NCBI GenBank assembly: GCA_905614365.1
Contig: CAJQSO010000002.1
Span: forward strand, 1-64,000
Reading direction: 5' to 3'
Length of the DNA stretch: 64,000 bases
Source of the DNA: an uncultured Candidatus Thioglobus sp.
Lineage (GTDB): Bacteria > Pseudomonadota > Gammaproteobacteria > PS1 > Pseudothioglobaceae
The notes under the pieces are model-generated. The model had not been told where the DNA came from. It made no database searches and worked only from the letters and a program-made list of their open reading frames with translations. This document shows, one piece after another, positions 21,208 to 30,899 of the stretch; the stretch's first letter is position 1, and every line of letters begins with the position of its first letter. A program made the translations under genes and the position numbers.

Positions 21208-22467
21208 GTGATTCTAGAAATTTTTTTTGCTGCAGGATGTTTTTGGGGTGTTGAAAAAAACTTTGAAAGCATGGATGGTGTAATTGATGTTGTTTCTGGA
21301 TACTCTGGCGGTAATTATGAGAACCCAACCTATCAAGATGTTCTTGATAATAGAAGAATCCAAAGTGAGGGTTTCTTATCTGTTCTGAAAAATATTGGTC
21401 TATCTGATGAAGAAAAATTATCCAATAAAAACACTTTAATCAACCATACAGAAACAGTTAAAGTTGTTTATGATACTGAGAGAGTTTCCACTGAGAAATT
21501 ACTTAAAAATTTTTGGGAGATTCATGATCCAACCCAGTTAAATAGACAAGGTAATGATGTTGGAAATAACTATCGTTCTGCAATTTATTGGACTAATGAT
21601 AAACAAAAAGAAATTGCAATTCGAACTGGTCAGCTCTATCAACAACTTCTAACAGCAAAAGGCTACGGGGAAATTATGACTGAGATGGCTGCTTTAGAAA
21701 AATTCTGGCCAGCTGAAGATTACCATCAAAATTATATATTGAGAAATCCTAATGGTTATTGCCCCGATCACTCTACTGGTGTCACTTTCATTGAGCAAGC
21801 TCCAAGAGAATCATTGGTTGCAGATATATCCCCACTTGGCGGTAAAGAAATTGTTGTTATTGGTCCAGAAGTTGAAGGAACTTGCTTGTTTTGTCTTGAG
21901 TTCGAAAAATTAGTAACGTCAAAATATAAAGGAACTATTCCATTAAGATCAGCTCCAGCATCTTCATTGAAGGGCTTTGAACTCATTACAGAGACATGGG
22001 CAACTCCTACTATTTTTCTTATAGAGGATGGGCAAGAGGTTTGGGCGCATCAAGGACTAATGTCTTCTGATGATTTTTATAAAGCTTTAGGGGAATTTAA
22101 GTTGGGTAAAAATTCAGAGGCCTTTAATGTTGCATTTAATGAAGGTACAGATAGAAGGTTTTGTAAACAGTATGAAGCTTTTAAAAATACCCCAGATGGT
22201 ATTTTTATAGATAAACTTTCTGGAAGACCACTTTTTGATACAGCAGATCGATTTGATTCTAAGTCAGGCTGGCTATCCTTTACAAGGCCGGTTCGCAATG
22301 AGGTTTATGAGTTAGTTGATACGAGTTATGGGATGACTCGAACTGAAATCAGATCAATGAGTTCTGATATCCATTTAGGCCACGTATTTGATGATGGACC
22401 TGATGGATTACCTAGGTATTGTATTAATGCAACAGTTTTAGAATTTGTAGCAAGAGGTGATGTTTAG
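21208..22467 (+). CDS. fused MsrA - thioredoxin-like - MsrB methionine sulfoxide reductase
   Basis: MsrA GCFWGVE; central CLFC plus WATPTIFLI cis-Pro; C-terminal MsrB HLGHVFDDGP..RYCIN. Confidence 0.93.
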   Translation: MILEIFFAAGCFWGVEKNFESMDGVIDVVSGYSGGNYENPTYQDVLDNRRIQSEGFLSVLKNIGLSDEEKLSNKNTLINHTETVKVVYDTERVSTEKLLKNFWEIHDPTQLNRQGNDVGNNYRSAIYWTNDKQKEIAIRTGQLYQQLLTAKGYGEIMTEMAALEKFWPAEDYHQNYILRNPNGYCPDHSTGVTFIEQAPRESLVADISPLGGKEIVVIGPEVEGTCLFCLEFEKLVTSKYKGTIPLRSAPASSLKGFELITETWATPTIFLIEDGQEVWAHQGLMSSDDFYKALGEFKLGKNSEAFNVAFNEGTDRRFCKQYEAFKNTPDGIFIDKLSGRPLFDTADRFDSKSGWLSFTRPVRNEVYELVDTSYGMTRTEIRSMSSDIHLGHVFDDGPDGLPRYCINATVLEFVARGDV

Positions 22468-22528
22468 AATCTAAAAAAAACTGTAAAATAAATGTAATAT
22501 TTCAAAAATAATATTATTTAAATCCAAA

Positions 22529-23158
22529 ATGAACAATACAGCTAAATTATTCAATATCTCTCTAACTAAAATCTTATTGCTAATATCTTTTTCTTTTTTA
22601 TTACTCTCTCCAGTGATTGCTGAAGATGGTTTGTATGAAAGAGGGATTGAATTAGTAGAGCAAAAAGATTATGAAAAGGCGCTTAAAGCATTTGAATTAG
22701 GTGCTAAAACAGGTGACTTGAATGCAATGACTGCTCTTGGAATAATGTATATCACTGGTGTTGGCGTTATTCAGAATGATGTAAAAGGTTTTAAATATGT
22801 CCAGGATGCAGCAAATAAATCTCATCCAAAAGCGCAATATACTTTAGGTGCTATTTACTATCTTGGTGCTGGGGTTAATATTGACTTTAATAAAGCATTT
22901 AACTGGATTAGATTATCTGCAGATCAGGGTTATCTTGATGCTCAGCATAATTTGGCTCTAATGTATGAGGCTGGAGAAGGAGTATCACAGGACTTTAAGA
23001 AAGCTTATGAGTACTATCTTATCGCTGCAAGGAGTGGAAACTTAGACTCTCAAATTAGAGTTGCCCAGATGTACAAAGAAGCTATTGGAACTGAAAAAAA
23101 TCTTGAAAAAAGCGCATATTGGCTAAAAAAAATTGAAGAGTCAAAATTGAAAAACTAA
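22529..23158 (+). CDS. Sel1-like repeat protein
   Basis: Signal peptide; repeats A..G...A...LG.MY..G.GV..D..KA..W. Confidence 0.88.
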   Translation: MNNTAKLFNISLTKILLLISFSFLLLSPVIAEDGLYERGIELVEQKDYEKALKAFELGAKTGDLNAMTALGIMYITGVGVIQNDVKGFKYVQDAANKSHPKAQYTLGAIYYLGAGVNIDFNKAFNWIRLSADQGYLDAQHNLALMYEAGEGVSQDFKKAYEYYLIAARSGNLDSQIRVAQMYKEAIGTEKNLEKSAYWLKKIEESKLKN

Positions 23159-23168
23159 TAAGCTTATT

Positions 23169-24398
23169 TTGCACTCAAAATTTATGAAAGATAATAAATC
23201 TGACAATATCTATGACGTGATAATTATTGGTGCTGGTCCAGCAGGGCTTAGCTTTGCATGCTCATTGGCTAATCAGAGTCAAAGAGTACTTATAGTTGAA
23301 AAATCCCCTCAAATTTCGATTTCAGACCCTAAGCCAGATGGAAGAGAGACCGCTTTAACTCATAATTCATTAAAGATACTTCAAAAACTTGGTGTTTGGG
23401 ATCTCATTGATCAGGCTAAAGTAAGTCCTCTGAGAGAGGCAAAAGTTTTTGATGGTGATTCAGAATCACTATTAAATTTTGAAGCAAATAAAACTTCAAT
23501 TGACGCTCTTGGATATCTTGTTCCGAATAATTTAATTAGGCTTGCTCTATACCAAAAAGTATCGAGCGCAGATAATGTAACTATTCTAAATGATTTAGCA
23601 GTAGATTCTCTTAGCACAAGCTCTTCTAATGCTGAGGTTACTCTTTCAAATAGTGAAACTTTAAATGCAAAACTTATAGTTGCTGCGGATAGTCGTTTTT
23701 CAGAAATACGTAGAAAGATGGGGATATCATCGACAATGAAGGATTTTTCTAAAGTAATGATAATTACTAGAGTATCTCATGAAAAATCTCATAATCAAAC
23801 TGCTCTTGAGTGCTTTAATTATGGACACACCCTAGCACTCTTACCACTAAACGGCAATATATCCTCTGTAGTTCTTACAGTCCCAACTGATGAGGCTGAT
23901 GAAATGCTTAACATGGATGAAAAGAAATTTTGCGCTCAAGCTAGTGAAGGTTTTAATGGAAGTCTTGGGGAAATGAAACAAATTGGTGAAAGGCATTCTT
24001 ACCCATTGGTAGGCGTTTATGCCGAAAAGTTTAGAGCTACTCGTTTTGCTCTTATTGGCGATGCTGCAGTTGGAATGCATCCAGTTACTGCACATGGCTT
24101 TAATTTAGGATTAAGAGGACAAGACATTCTCTCTCTTGCAATCATTAAAGCTTCTGAAAATGGTAATGATATTGGTTCAGATAAAGTTTTAAGAGAGTTT
24201 GAAAATAAACAAATACATTTATCTAGATTGATGTACTTTGGAACTAATGGTGTTGTATCTTTGTTTACGAATGATGATGCAGTAGCTAAAAAAGTTAGAA
24301 AGTTAGTCTTAAAGTTTGCAGATCGATTTCCTCCAGTCAAATCTTTGATTACAAAGCATCTAACGGAATCAAAAAAAAGTAATTTAATCCCTTTTTGA
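23169..24398 (+). CDS. UbiH/UbiF/Coq6-family FAD-dependent hydroxylase, possibly UbiM
   Basis: [35 protein letters not shown]. Confidence 0.85.
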   Translation: MHSKFMKDNKSDNIYDVIIIGAGPAGLSFACSLANQSQRVLIVEKSPQISISDPKPDGRETALTHNSLKILQKLGVWDLIDQAKVSPLREAKVFDGDSESLLNFEANKTSIDALGYLVPNNLIRLALYQKVSSADNVTILNDLAVDSLSTSSSNAEVTLSNSETLNAKLIVAADSRFSEIRRKMGISSTMKDFSKVMIITRVSHEKSHNQTALECFNYGHTLALLPLNGNISSVVLTVPTDEADEMLNMDEKKFCAQASEGFNGSLGEMKQIGERHSYPLVGVYAEKFRATRFALIGDAAVGMHPVTAHGFNLGLRGQDILSLAIIKASENGNDIGSDKVLREFENKQIHLSRLMYFGTNGVVSLFTNDDAVAKKVRKLVLKFADRFPPVKSLITKHLTESKKSNLIPF

Positions 24399-24408
24399 AG
24401 GAAGCTAT

Positions 24409-25044
24409 ATGACAGGTGATTTAAGTAATCTAAGAAAAGAATATCTCAAAAGTGGTATCGTAAAAGGCGATCTTAAAAGCAATCCAATTGAACAGTTTTC
24501 CTTATGGTTTAATCAAGCTATTGAAGCTAATATTATTGAGCCTAGTGCAATGAGTCTTGCAACCTCAGATGACTATATAGGTATTAGGACCGTCCTTCTT
24601 AAATTTTTTGATGATAAGGGCTTTGTATTTTTTACAAACTACGAGTCAAAAAAATCTAAACAAATTCAAAATAATCCCCAGGCTGCTCTTTTATTTCCCT
24701 GGCTTGCTCTAGAAAGACAAGTCAAAATTATTGGAAGTGTTGAAAAAATTACGAAGTTAGAGTCTTTAAAATATTTTTCTTCTAGGCCAAAAGACTCTCA
24801 AATTGGCGCATGGTCATCGCAACAATCATCAAGAATTTCCTCTAGAGCGATTTTAGTGGATCAGTTTGCAGCAATGAAAAGGAAATTTGCTAATGGAGAG
24901 ATTCCTCTTCCTGAATTTTGGGGAGGGTATCGAGTAGTTCCACAAAGTATTGAATTTTGGCAAGGCAGAGAAAGTAGGCTTCATGATCGCCTCATATATG
25001 AGCGCAATAATGATGGATGGGATATTAGTCGTCTTTCGCCCTGA
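24409..25044 (+). CDS. pdxH: pyridoxamine 5'-phosphate oxidase
   Basis: [49 protein letters not shown]. Confidence 0.95.
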   Translation: MTGDLSNLRKEYLKSGIVKGDLKSNPIEQFSLWFNQAIEANIIEPSAMSLATSDDYIGIRTVLLKFFDDKGFVFFTNYESKKSKQIQNNPQAALLFPWLALERQVKIIGSVEKITKLESLKYFSSRPKDSQIGAWSSQQSSRISSRAILVDQFAAMKRKFANGEIPLPEFWGGYRVVPQSIEFWQGRESRLHDRLIYERNNDGWDISRLSP

Positions 25045-25837
25045 TTGAATCGATTACTGGCTTAGTCTGAGGGTTTTTCCCTAGCCAAAAAGAAAACGAG
25101 AGTGCTGCTTGCTCTACGAGCATTCCAAGGCCATCACTAACTTTTCTAGCAGAGTTTTCATTTGCCCATTTCATGAATGGAGTTTCTTTTCCATACATTA
25201 AGTCATAACATAGGGCGCCCTCGACAACACCTTTAGAAATATTAGGGATATTTCCATCAATAGATGCACTGGTCGCATTAATAACTATATCAACTGGCTT
25301 GGCTTTAATTTGATCCAATCCAAAGCCACAAACTTTACCATACTGTAAAAACTTGCTTGCAAGTTTTAATGATTTCTCTTTTGTGCGATTTGCTAGTAAT
25401 ATTTTTTTGGGATTACAATCAAGTATTGGTTTTAGAATGCCTTGTGTCGCGCCTCCTGCTCCAATAATTAGGATTTCTTTTCCTTTTAAAGACTGTTTTA
25501 AATTATTTGTAAAATCATTTACCAGTCCATTTCCATCAGTATTTTCACCAATCAAAGTTCTGTCTTCAACTCTTATAGCATTTACTGCTCCAGCAGCCCT
25601 TGCATTTGGAGTTAATTTTTTTGATAGATTATGCGCTTGGATTTTAAATGGCAGGGTAATGTTAAAGCCTTGACCATCAGAATCAATAAATTTATTTACT
25701 GTGTCTTGAAATCCATCAATTGGTGAAAGTATTTTCTCATATGAAATTTCAAGCCCAAACTCCTTAGAGAATTGGGCGTGAATCACTGGAGATATGCTGT
25801 GATGAATAGGGTTACCAATTACCGCATATCTGTTCAT
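25025..25837 (-). CDS. aroE: shikimate dehydrogenase
   Basis: [37 protein letters not shown]. Confidence 0.95.
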   Translation of the reverse strand: MNRYAVIGNPIHHSISPVIHAQFSKEFGLEISYEKILSPIDGFQDTVNKFIDSDGQGFNITLPFKIQAHNLSKKLTPNARAAGAVNAIRVEDRTLIGENTDGNGLVNDFTNNLKQSLKGKEILIIGAGGATQGILKPILDCNPKKILLANRTKEKSLKLASKFLQYGKVCGFGLDQIKAKPVDIVINATSASIDGNIPNISKGVVEGALCYDLMYGKETPFMKWANENSARKVSDGLGMLVEQAALSFSFWLGKNPQTKPVIDSIRAKDD

Positions 25838-25843
25838 AAGCTA

Positions 25844-27940
25844 TTAAGAAGTCTTCTCATCAGAATTTTCAGATTTTTTAAGAGATGCTTTTGTTGGAGA
25901 CTTTTTGACTGGTTTGCGAGCAGGTTTTTTAGTTGGCTTTGCTGCAACGTTCTCAGTCGGTTTCGTTACAACGTTCTCAGTCGGTTTCGTTACAACGTTC
26001 TCAGTTAGCTTTTGATTAGAGTTTGCCGTATTCTTTTGGTTTCTGTTCCTATTTTGGTTTCTATTTTTATTCTGGTTTGGATTATTCTGATTAGCCTTAT
26101 TATTATTAGCCTCATTAGAGCTATTTTTTTGAGCTTCGCCAGTTCCAGATTTCTGATTTTCTTGAGTATTTTGGTTTTGATTTCGATTTCGATTTTGATT
26201 TCGGTTTCGGTTTTGATTTCGATTTCGATTTTGATTTTGATTCCTATTCTGAGGTCTGCTAGTTTTTTGCTCAGTATCTGTTTTTTTGTCAGAAGAGAAT
26301 ATTTCAGACAATTTGCTCATAAACGAAACTTTCTTTTCAGGCATCTTAGTTGATGGATGATTAGATGATATTGCAGGAATATCAGGCTTATCAATGTAAT
26401 TAATTACATTTGGATTTTCTTGAGGTTTAGAAACTCCTTGAAAGCTCTTGTGATGAGAGTTTTTATCACCCTTTTGTTTATTCATTGTGAAATGAGGAAA
26501 GTGCATATATTGATTTGGAAGAAGAGTAATTTTAATATTATGTTTATCTTCCATTTCAATTATGTTTTGTCTCTTCTCATTGAGCAAGTAAGTTATTACC
26601 TCAACGCAAGATTGAATTGTTATGTCATCACCATTTTTATTTGAATTTAAGTTGTCTTCTAGCTGACGAATAATTCTTAATGATAATGAAGGAATAGTTG
26701 GATTTGTTCCACTTCCATTACAAATTGAACAAGTTTTTCCCGTCGATTCAGCAACAGAATTCATTAGCCTTTGGCGTGATAGCTCTAAAAGCCCAAATCT
26801 TGATATTGAGCCTATCTGTACGCGAGCCCTATCATTTGCTGTAGCTTTTTCCATTAACTTCTCAATAGCTGTTCTATTAGATTCTGAGGCCATATCAATA
26901 AAGTCAATCACTACTAATCCACCAATATCTCTTAATTGAAGTTGAAGTGCGATCTCAGATGCAGCGTCTAAGTTTGCTTTATAAGCAGTATCCTCAATAC
27001 TTGTCCCTTTTGTTGCTCTAGCAGAGTTGATATCAATTGCTGTTAATGCTTCTGTAGGATCAAATACAATAGTTGCACCAGATCTCAAAGCAACTTCTCT
27101 ATTAAAGACGCTCTTAACTTGAGACTCTATACTCATATGCGCAAAAAGAGAATGCTCAGTAACATCAAAGAACTTAATCTTGTCTAAGTAATGTGGCATT
27201 ACAAAGCTAATAAAATCTCTTGCCTTTTGATATGTTTCCAAGTCATCAATAATAACGCTATCGGTATCTTCTCTTAAAAAGTCACGTAAAGCTCTTACAG
27301 TTATGTCACTTTCTTGATAAATTAAGAAAGGATCATCTTGCTTTTTAGTTGCAGTTTTAATAGATTTCCAGAGCTGAGTTAGGTGGTCTATCTCCCATTG
27401 AAGCTCACTCACACCTCTTCCTGCTCCCTCAGTACGAATTATAAGTCCAGAGTGTTTAGGAACATTAAGACTTGGTAATAAGTTTTTTAAATCTTGGCGA
27501 TCTGAGGCGCCAATTTGCCTTGAGATGCCTGAGCTTTTAGGGTTGTTTGGGGTGAGTATCATATAAGCACCCGCTAAATTAATATAGGTACTAAGAGCCG
27601 CGCCTTTATTACCACGCTCCTCTTTTTCAACTTGTATGATGATGTCTTGTCCTTCTTTAAGAACATCACTAATAGTTATCTTATCACCTTTAGGCTTAAT
27701 GCCATCAGAAAAGAAAGGTGAGATCTCCTTAAAGGGTAAAAAACCATGCTTGTCTTTGCCATAGTTAACAAAAGCGGCTTCCAAAGATTGCTCTACTCGA
27801 GAAATCTTTGCCTTGTATATATTGCCCTTAGTCTTTCTATTGAGGCTTGTCTCGATATCAAGACCAGTAAGCTTTTGGTCCTTGACGATTGCAACTCGAA
27901 TTTCTTCTTTGTGGGTTGCGTTGATTAGAATATGATTCAT
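25844..27940 (-). CDS. rne: ribonuclease E
   Basis: Starts MNHILINATHKEEIRVA; DIGGLVVIDFIDM, Zn-link CSICNGSG; unusual Asn/Arg-rich C-terminal tail. Confidence 0.96.
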   Translation of the reverse strand: MNHILINATHKEEIRVAIVKDQKLTGLDIETSLNRKTKGNIYKAKISRVEQSLEAAFVNYGKDKHGFLPFKEISPFFSDGIKPKGDKITISDVLKEGQDIIIQVEKEERGNKGAALSTYINLAGAYMILTPNNPKSSGISRQIGASDRQDLKNLLPSLNVPKHSGLIIRTEGAGRGVSELQWEIDHLTQLWKSIKTATKKQDDPFLIYQESDITVRALRDFLREDTDSVIIDDLETYQKARDFISFVMPHYLDKIKFFDVTEHSLFAHMSIESQVKSVFNREVALRSGATIVFDPTEALTAIDINSARATKGTSIEDTAYKANLDAASEIALQLQLRDIGGLVVIDFIDMASESNRTAIEKLMEKATANDRARVQIGSISRFGLLELSRQRLMNSVAESTGKTCSICNGSGTNPTIPSLSLRIIRQLEDNLNSNKNGDDITIQSCVEVITYLLNEKRQNIIEMEDKHNIKITLLPNQYMHFPHFTMNKQKGDKNSHHKSFQGVSKPQENPNVINYIDKPDIPAISSNHPSTKMPEKKVSFMSKLSEIFSSDKKTDTEQKTSRPQNRNQNQNRNRNQNRNRNQNRNRNQNQNTQENQKSGTGEAQKNSSNEANNNKANQNNPNQNKNRNQNRNRNQKNTANSNQKLTENVVTKPTENVVTKPTENVAAKPTKKPARKPVKKSPTKASLKKSENSDEKTS
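25946..26009 (-). repeat. 24-bp tandem repeat in rne coding sequence (about 2.7 copies)
   Basis: Unit AACGTTCTCAGTCGGTTTCGTTAC at 25946, 25970 and, partial, 25994; encodes KPTENVVT. Confidence 0.9.
26160..26260 (-). repeat. low-complexity (Q/R)N minirepeat in rne
   Basis: Iterated GATTTCGATTTCGATTTT-type units encoding NRNQNRNRNQNRNRNQNQN. Confidence 0.9.
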
Positions 27941-27945
27941 TATGA

Positions 27946-27965
27946 AGTCCTATAATATCTGGACT
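27946..27965 (-). promoter_or_regulatory. candidate RBS-sequestering hairpin upstream of rne
   Basis: Minus strand AGTCC-(10 nt)-GGACT; the 3' arm contains the AGGA Shine-Dalgarno 7 nt before the ATG. Confidence 0.4.
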
Positions 27966-28201
27966 ATTGAGCACGTACAAAGCATCAATACTTACGCATT
28001 GAATGGGAATAAAGGTTTGATTAATAAAATTCATCAATTACTAAATAAGGTTTTGTATGCGGCTCAAATTAGCCCATAAAAAAATTAGTTCGTTACAATA
28101 TTTCTATTTTTTAGTTTGAAATAATTGTAAAAAAATTCTTGTTAGTCGAAAAAAAATGATCGACACGTAAATTATACCACATTAAGACTAAGGTGATTTG
28201 T

Positions 28202-28921
28202 TTACTGATTGAGGGTACGGCCCCCATCAACATTAATTATTTGACCCGTTAGGTAGTTAGAGTTTGCTAAAAAGAGAACCGTATCTGCAATGTCCTGAGG
28301 AGAGCCTTGTCTTTTAAGAGCAATTCTTTCAAGCATAATACTCTTATCCAACTCAGAAATTTCTGCACCTTCTTGTGGCCATAAGATCGAGCCAGGTGAG
28401 ACTCCGTTAACTCTGATAGAAGGAGCAAGCTCTTTAGCAAGTGTTAGAGTAAGCATTTTTAAACCTGCTTTTGAAATATTGTAGACTGAATGTTTTTTGA
28501 GCGGTCGATCTGCATGAATATCAATAATATTTATTATTGACCCTTCACTAGATTTAAGTTTTTGACTTAGTCCTTTTGATAGAAAGAAGGGCGCTTTAAG
28601 ATTAACATCTAATATGTTATCCCAATTTTCAGAGTCACTTTCATCTACAGATAGTGGGTAGAAGACAGATGCATTGTTGACTAGTAAGTCTATAGTTTCA
28701 ACTGATTTAACAATTGAATTTATAGAGTCAATGTTGTTAAGATTACCCACTATTACTTTTGCTGATTGTTCTTTTAAAAGGTTAAGTTCATCACACAGTA
28801 ATTGGGCTTTGTCTTTTGATTGATTACAATGAATAATTATTTTAAAGTTATTTTTGTGAAGTGTTTTTGCTATTTGAGCTCCAATTCGAGCTGCACCACC
28901 AGTAATTAATGCTGTTTTCAT
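28202..28921 (-). CDS. SDR family oxidoreductase, pteridine-reductase-like
   Basis: ALITGGAARIGAQIA, YNISKAGL, RVNGVSPGSILWP. Confidence 0.85.
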   Translation of the reverse strand: MKTALITGGAARIGAQIAKTLHKNNFKIIIHCNQSKDKAQLLCDELNLLKEQSAKVIVGNLNNIDSINSIVKSVETIDLLVNNASVFYPLSVDESDSENWDNILDVNLKAPFFLSKGLSQKLKSSEGSIINIIDIHADRPLKKHSVYNISKAGLKMLTLTLAKELAPSIRVNGVSPGSILWPQEGAEISELDKSIMLERIALKRQGSPQDIADTVLFLANSNYLTGQIINVDGGRTLNQ

Positions 28922-29003
28922 AAGTTTAGTTAGTTAATTAAATTGATTAAGTAAATTTTTTTGAGAGAATAAGGTTGATTCACAGTATAAAATAATTTCT
29001 AAT

Positions 29004-30095
29004 ATGAGCCTTCGAGATATTATATCTAAAACCATTAAAGATAATGACAAACCCATTGGTTTTGATGTGTTTATGAATCTTGCATTGTATCATTCTGAGT
29101 TTGGCTATTACCGCTCCAATAAAACACTATTTGGTCGTCATGGTGACTTTATAACAGCCCCTGAGACTTCTGACTTATTTGGCTATACGCTTGCTAAGCA
29201 ATGTAAACAGGTTCTTAATAATGGTGATATTCTAGAGTTTGGAGCTGGGAGCGGTGTGCTTGCTGCTCAAATTCTTTTTGAACTGGGCAGGCTAGATTCA
29301 CTACCTGGTAAATATTATATTATCGAATTAAGCGCTCAGCTTAAAAACAAGCAGATGAAGACTATTAAAAAGGTTTTGCCTGAGATCTTTAATCGGGTTG
29401 AATGGCTAATTGAGCTGCCAAAAGATTTTAAGGGTGTTGTAATTGCTAATGAAGTTCTCGATGCTATTCCTGCAAAAAGAATAACTCTCTCTGAGGGTTA
29501 TTTTGTAGAACTAGGGGTCGGTTTTCAAAACGATAATTTTAAATGGGAAAAGTTTACTCAGCCTTATTTGAGCTCTACCGCCTCTCTTCCTGATATTAAA
29601 GAAGAGGGATACACTACTGAAATAAATGTTCAATCAATTGCTTGGATTAAATCGCTTTATGATTTTATTTCTGAGGGCACAGTTCTATTAATTGATTATG
29701 GAATGGATAAGTCTGAATATTTTCATCCTCAGAGAAATGATGGAACTCTAAAGTGTTTTTTTAATCATAACTCAAGTGATGATCCCTTTTTTAATATTGG
29801 CAATCAGGATATAACAACCTCTGTTAATTTTTCAGATATTGCTGAAAGTGCGGTTGATGCTGGTTTTGAAATTTCTGGATATTGCACTCAAGCAATGTTT
29901 TTAATTTCACTCGGAATTGAAAATTATCTTTTGGATGAAGATGATAATGACAATAGAATGAAGCTTGCTCAAGAGGTCAAGCAACTCGTTTTGCCAGGCG
30001 CCATGGGAGAGGTTTTTAAAGTGCTGGCATTATCTAAAAAACAAGCAGTAAAATTAGATGGTTTCAAAGAGCAAAATCTTACTAATAAGCTTTAA
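29004..30095 (+). CDS. MidA/NDUFAF7-like SAM-dependent methyltransferase
   Basis: FGYYRSNKTLFGRHGDFITAPETSDLFG, EFGAGSGVLA, ANEVLDAIPAKR. Confidence 0.92.
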   Translation: MSLRDIISKTIKDNDKPIGFDVFMNLALYHSEFGYYRSNKTLFGRHGDFITAPETSDLFGYTLAKQCKQVLNNGDILEFGAGSGVLAAQILFELGRLDSLPGKYYIIELSAQLKNKQMKTIKKVLPEIFNRVEWLIELPKDFKGVVIANEVLDAIPAKRITLSEGYFVELGVGFQNDNFKWEKFTQPYLSSTASLPDIKEEGYTTEINVQSIAWIKSLYDFISEGTVLLIDYGMDKSEYFHPQRNDGTLKCFFNHNSSDDPFFNIGNQDITTSVNFSDIAESAVDAGFEISGYCTQAMFLISLGIENYLLDEDDNDNRMKLAQEVKQLVLPGAMGEVFKVLALSKKQAVKLDGFKEQNLTNKL

Positions 30096-30104
30096 AATTA
30101 ACAA

Positions 30105-30899
30105 ATGGATATTACTCAAACAATTACTCTAGCATTAATACAAGGCCTTACTGAGTTTCTGCCTGTATCTTCATCGGCTCATCTAGTAATACTTCCTAAA
30201 TTCTTAGACTGGCCAGATCAAGGATTAGCTTTTGATGTTATCCTTCATTTTGCTACCTTATGTGCAATTATTTTTTACTATCGCTCTTCATTAGTGTCTT
30301 TAACTAGGGACTTTTATGACTCAATTGTAATCAGAAAAACACAAGGGGAGTCAATGCTTGCCTGGGGTATTATTTTAGGAACAATACCAGTTGGAATTGT
30401 GGGCTTATTATTTAGAGAAACAATTGAGTTAAATTTAAGAAGCTATCAAATAGTGGCCTTCGCAACTATCTTTTTTGGACTTTTACTAGGCTTTTCAGAC
30501 TGGCTTCATCGCGCGCTTGATAAGAGTAGAGATTATATTCGTAGTTCTGATATTTTAATTGTAGGCTGCTTTCAGGCTCTAGCTTTAATTCCTGGAACTT
30601 CTCGCTCAGGCGTAACTATTACCGCAGCTTTGCTAATTGGCCTTTCAAGGACACTTTCAATAAAGTATGCATTTCTTTTGTCTATACCTGTGATTGCACT
30701 TGCAACTTTATTAAAAACTTTTGACTTAGTAAAAGATACAAGTCAAATTGACTGGACCCTTCTTTTAATTGGATTTGTAGTTGCTTTGATTACTTCTTAT
30801 TTTACAATTGTCTTTTTTATTCGATTAGTTGAAAGAATTGGTTTTTTACCATTCGTCATTTATAGAATTCTTTTAGGAGCATTATTATTTCTACTTTAA
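30105..30899 (+). CDS. uppP: undecaprenyl-diphosphate phosphatase
   Basis: LALIQGLTEFLPVSSSAHLVI; PGTSRSGVTITAAL. Confidence 0.97.
   Translation: MDITQTITLALIQGLTEFLPVSSSAHLVILPKFLDWPDQGLAFDVILHFATLCAIIFYYRSSLVSLTRDFYDSIVIRKTQGESMLAWGIILGTIPVGIVGLLFRETIELNLRSYQIVAFATIFFGLLLGFSDWLHRALDKSRDYIRSSDILIVGCFQALALIPGTSRSGVTITAALLIGLSRTLSIKYAFLLSIPVIALATLLKTFDLVKDTSQIDWTLLLIGFVVALITSYFTIVFFIRLVERIGFLPFVIYRILLGALLFLL

Noticed and set aside
26012-26353. 113-aa hydrophobic + strand ORF
   Set aside because: Antisense to the Asn/Arg repeat of rne; its Ile/Leu/Ser-rich repetitiveness is just the complement of the low-complexity tail
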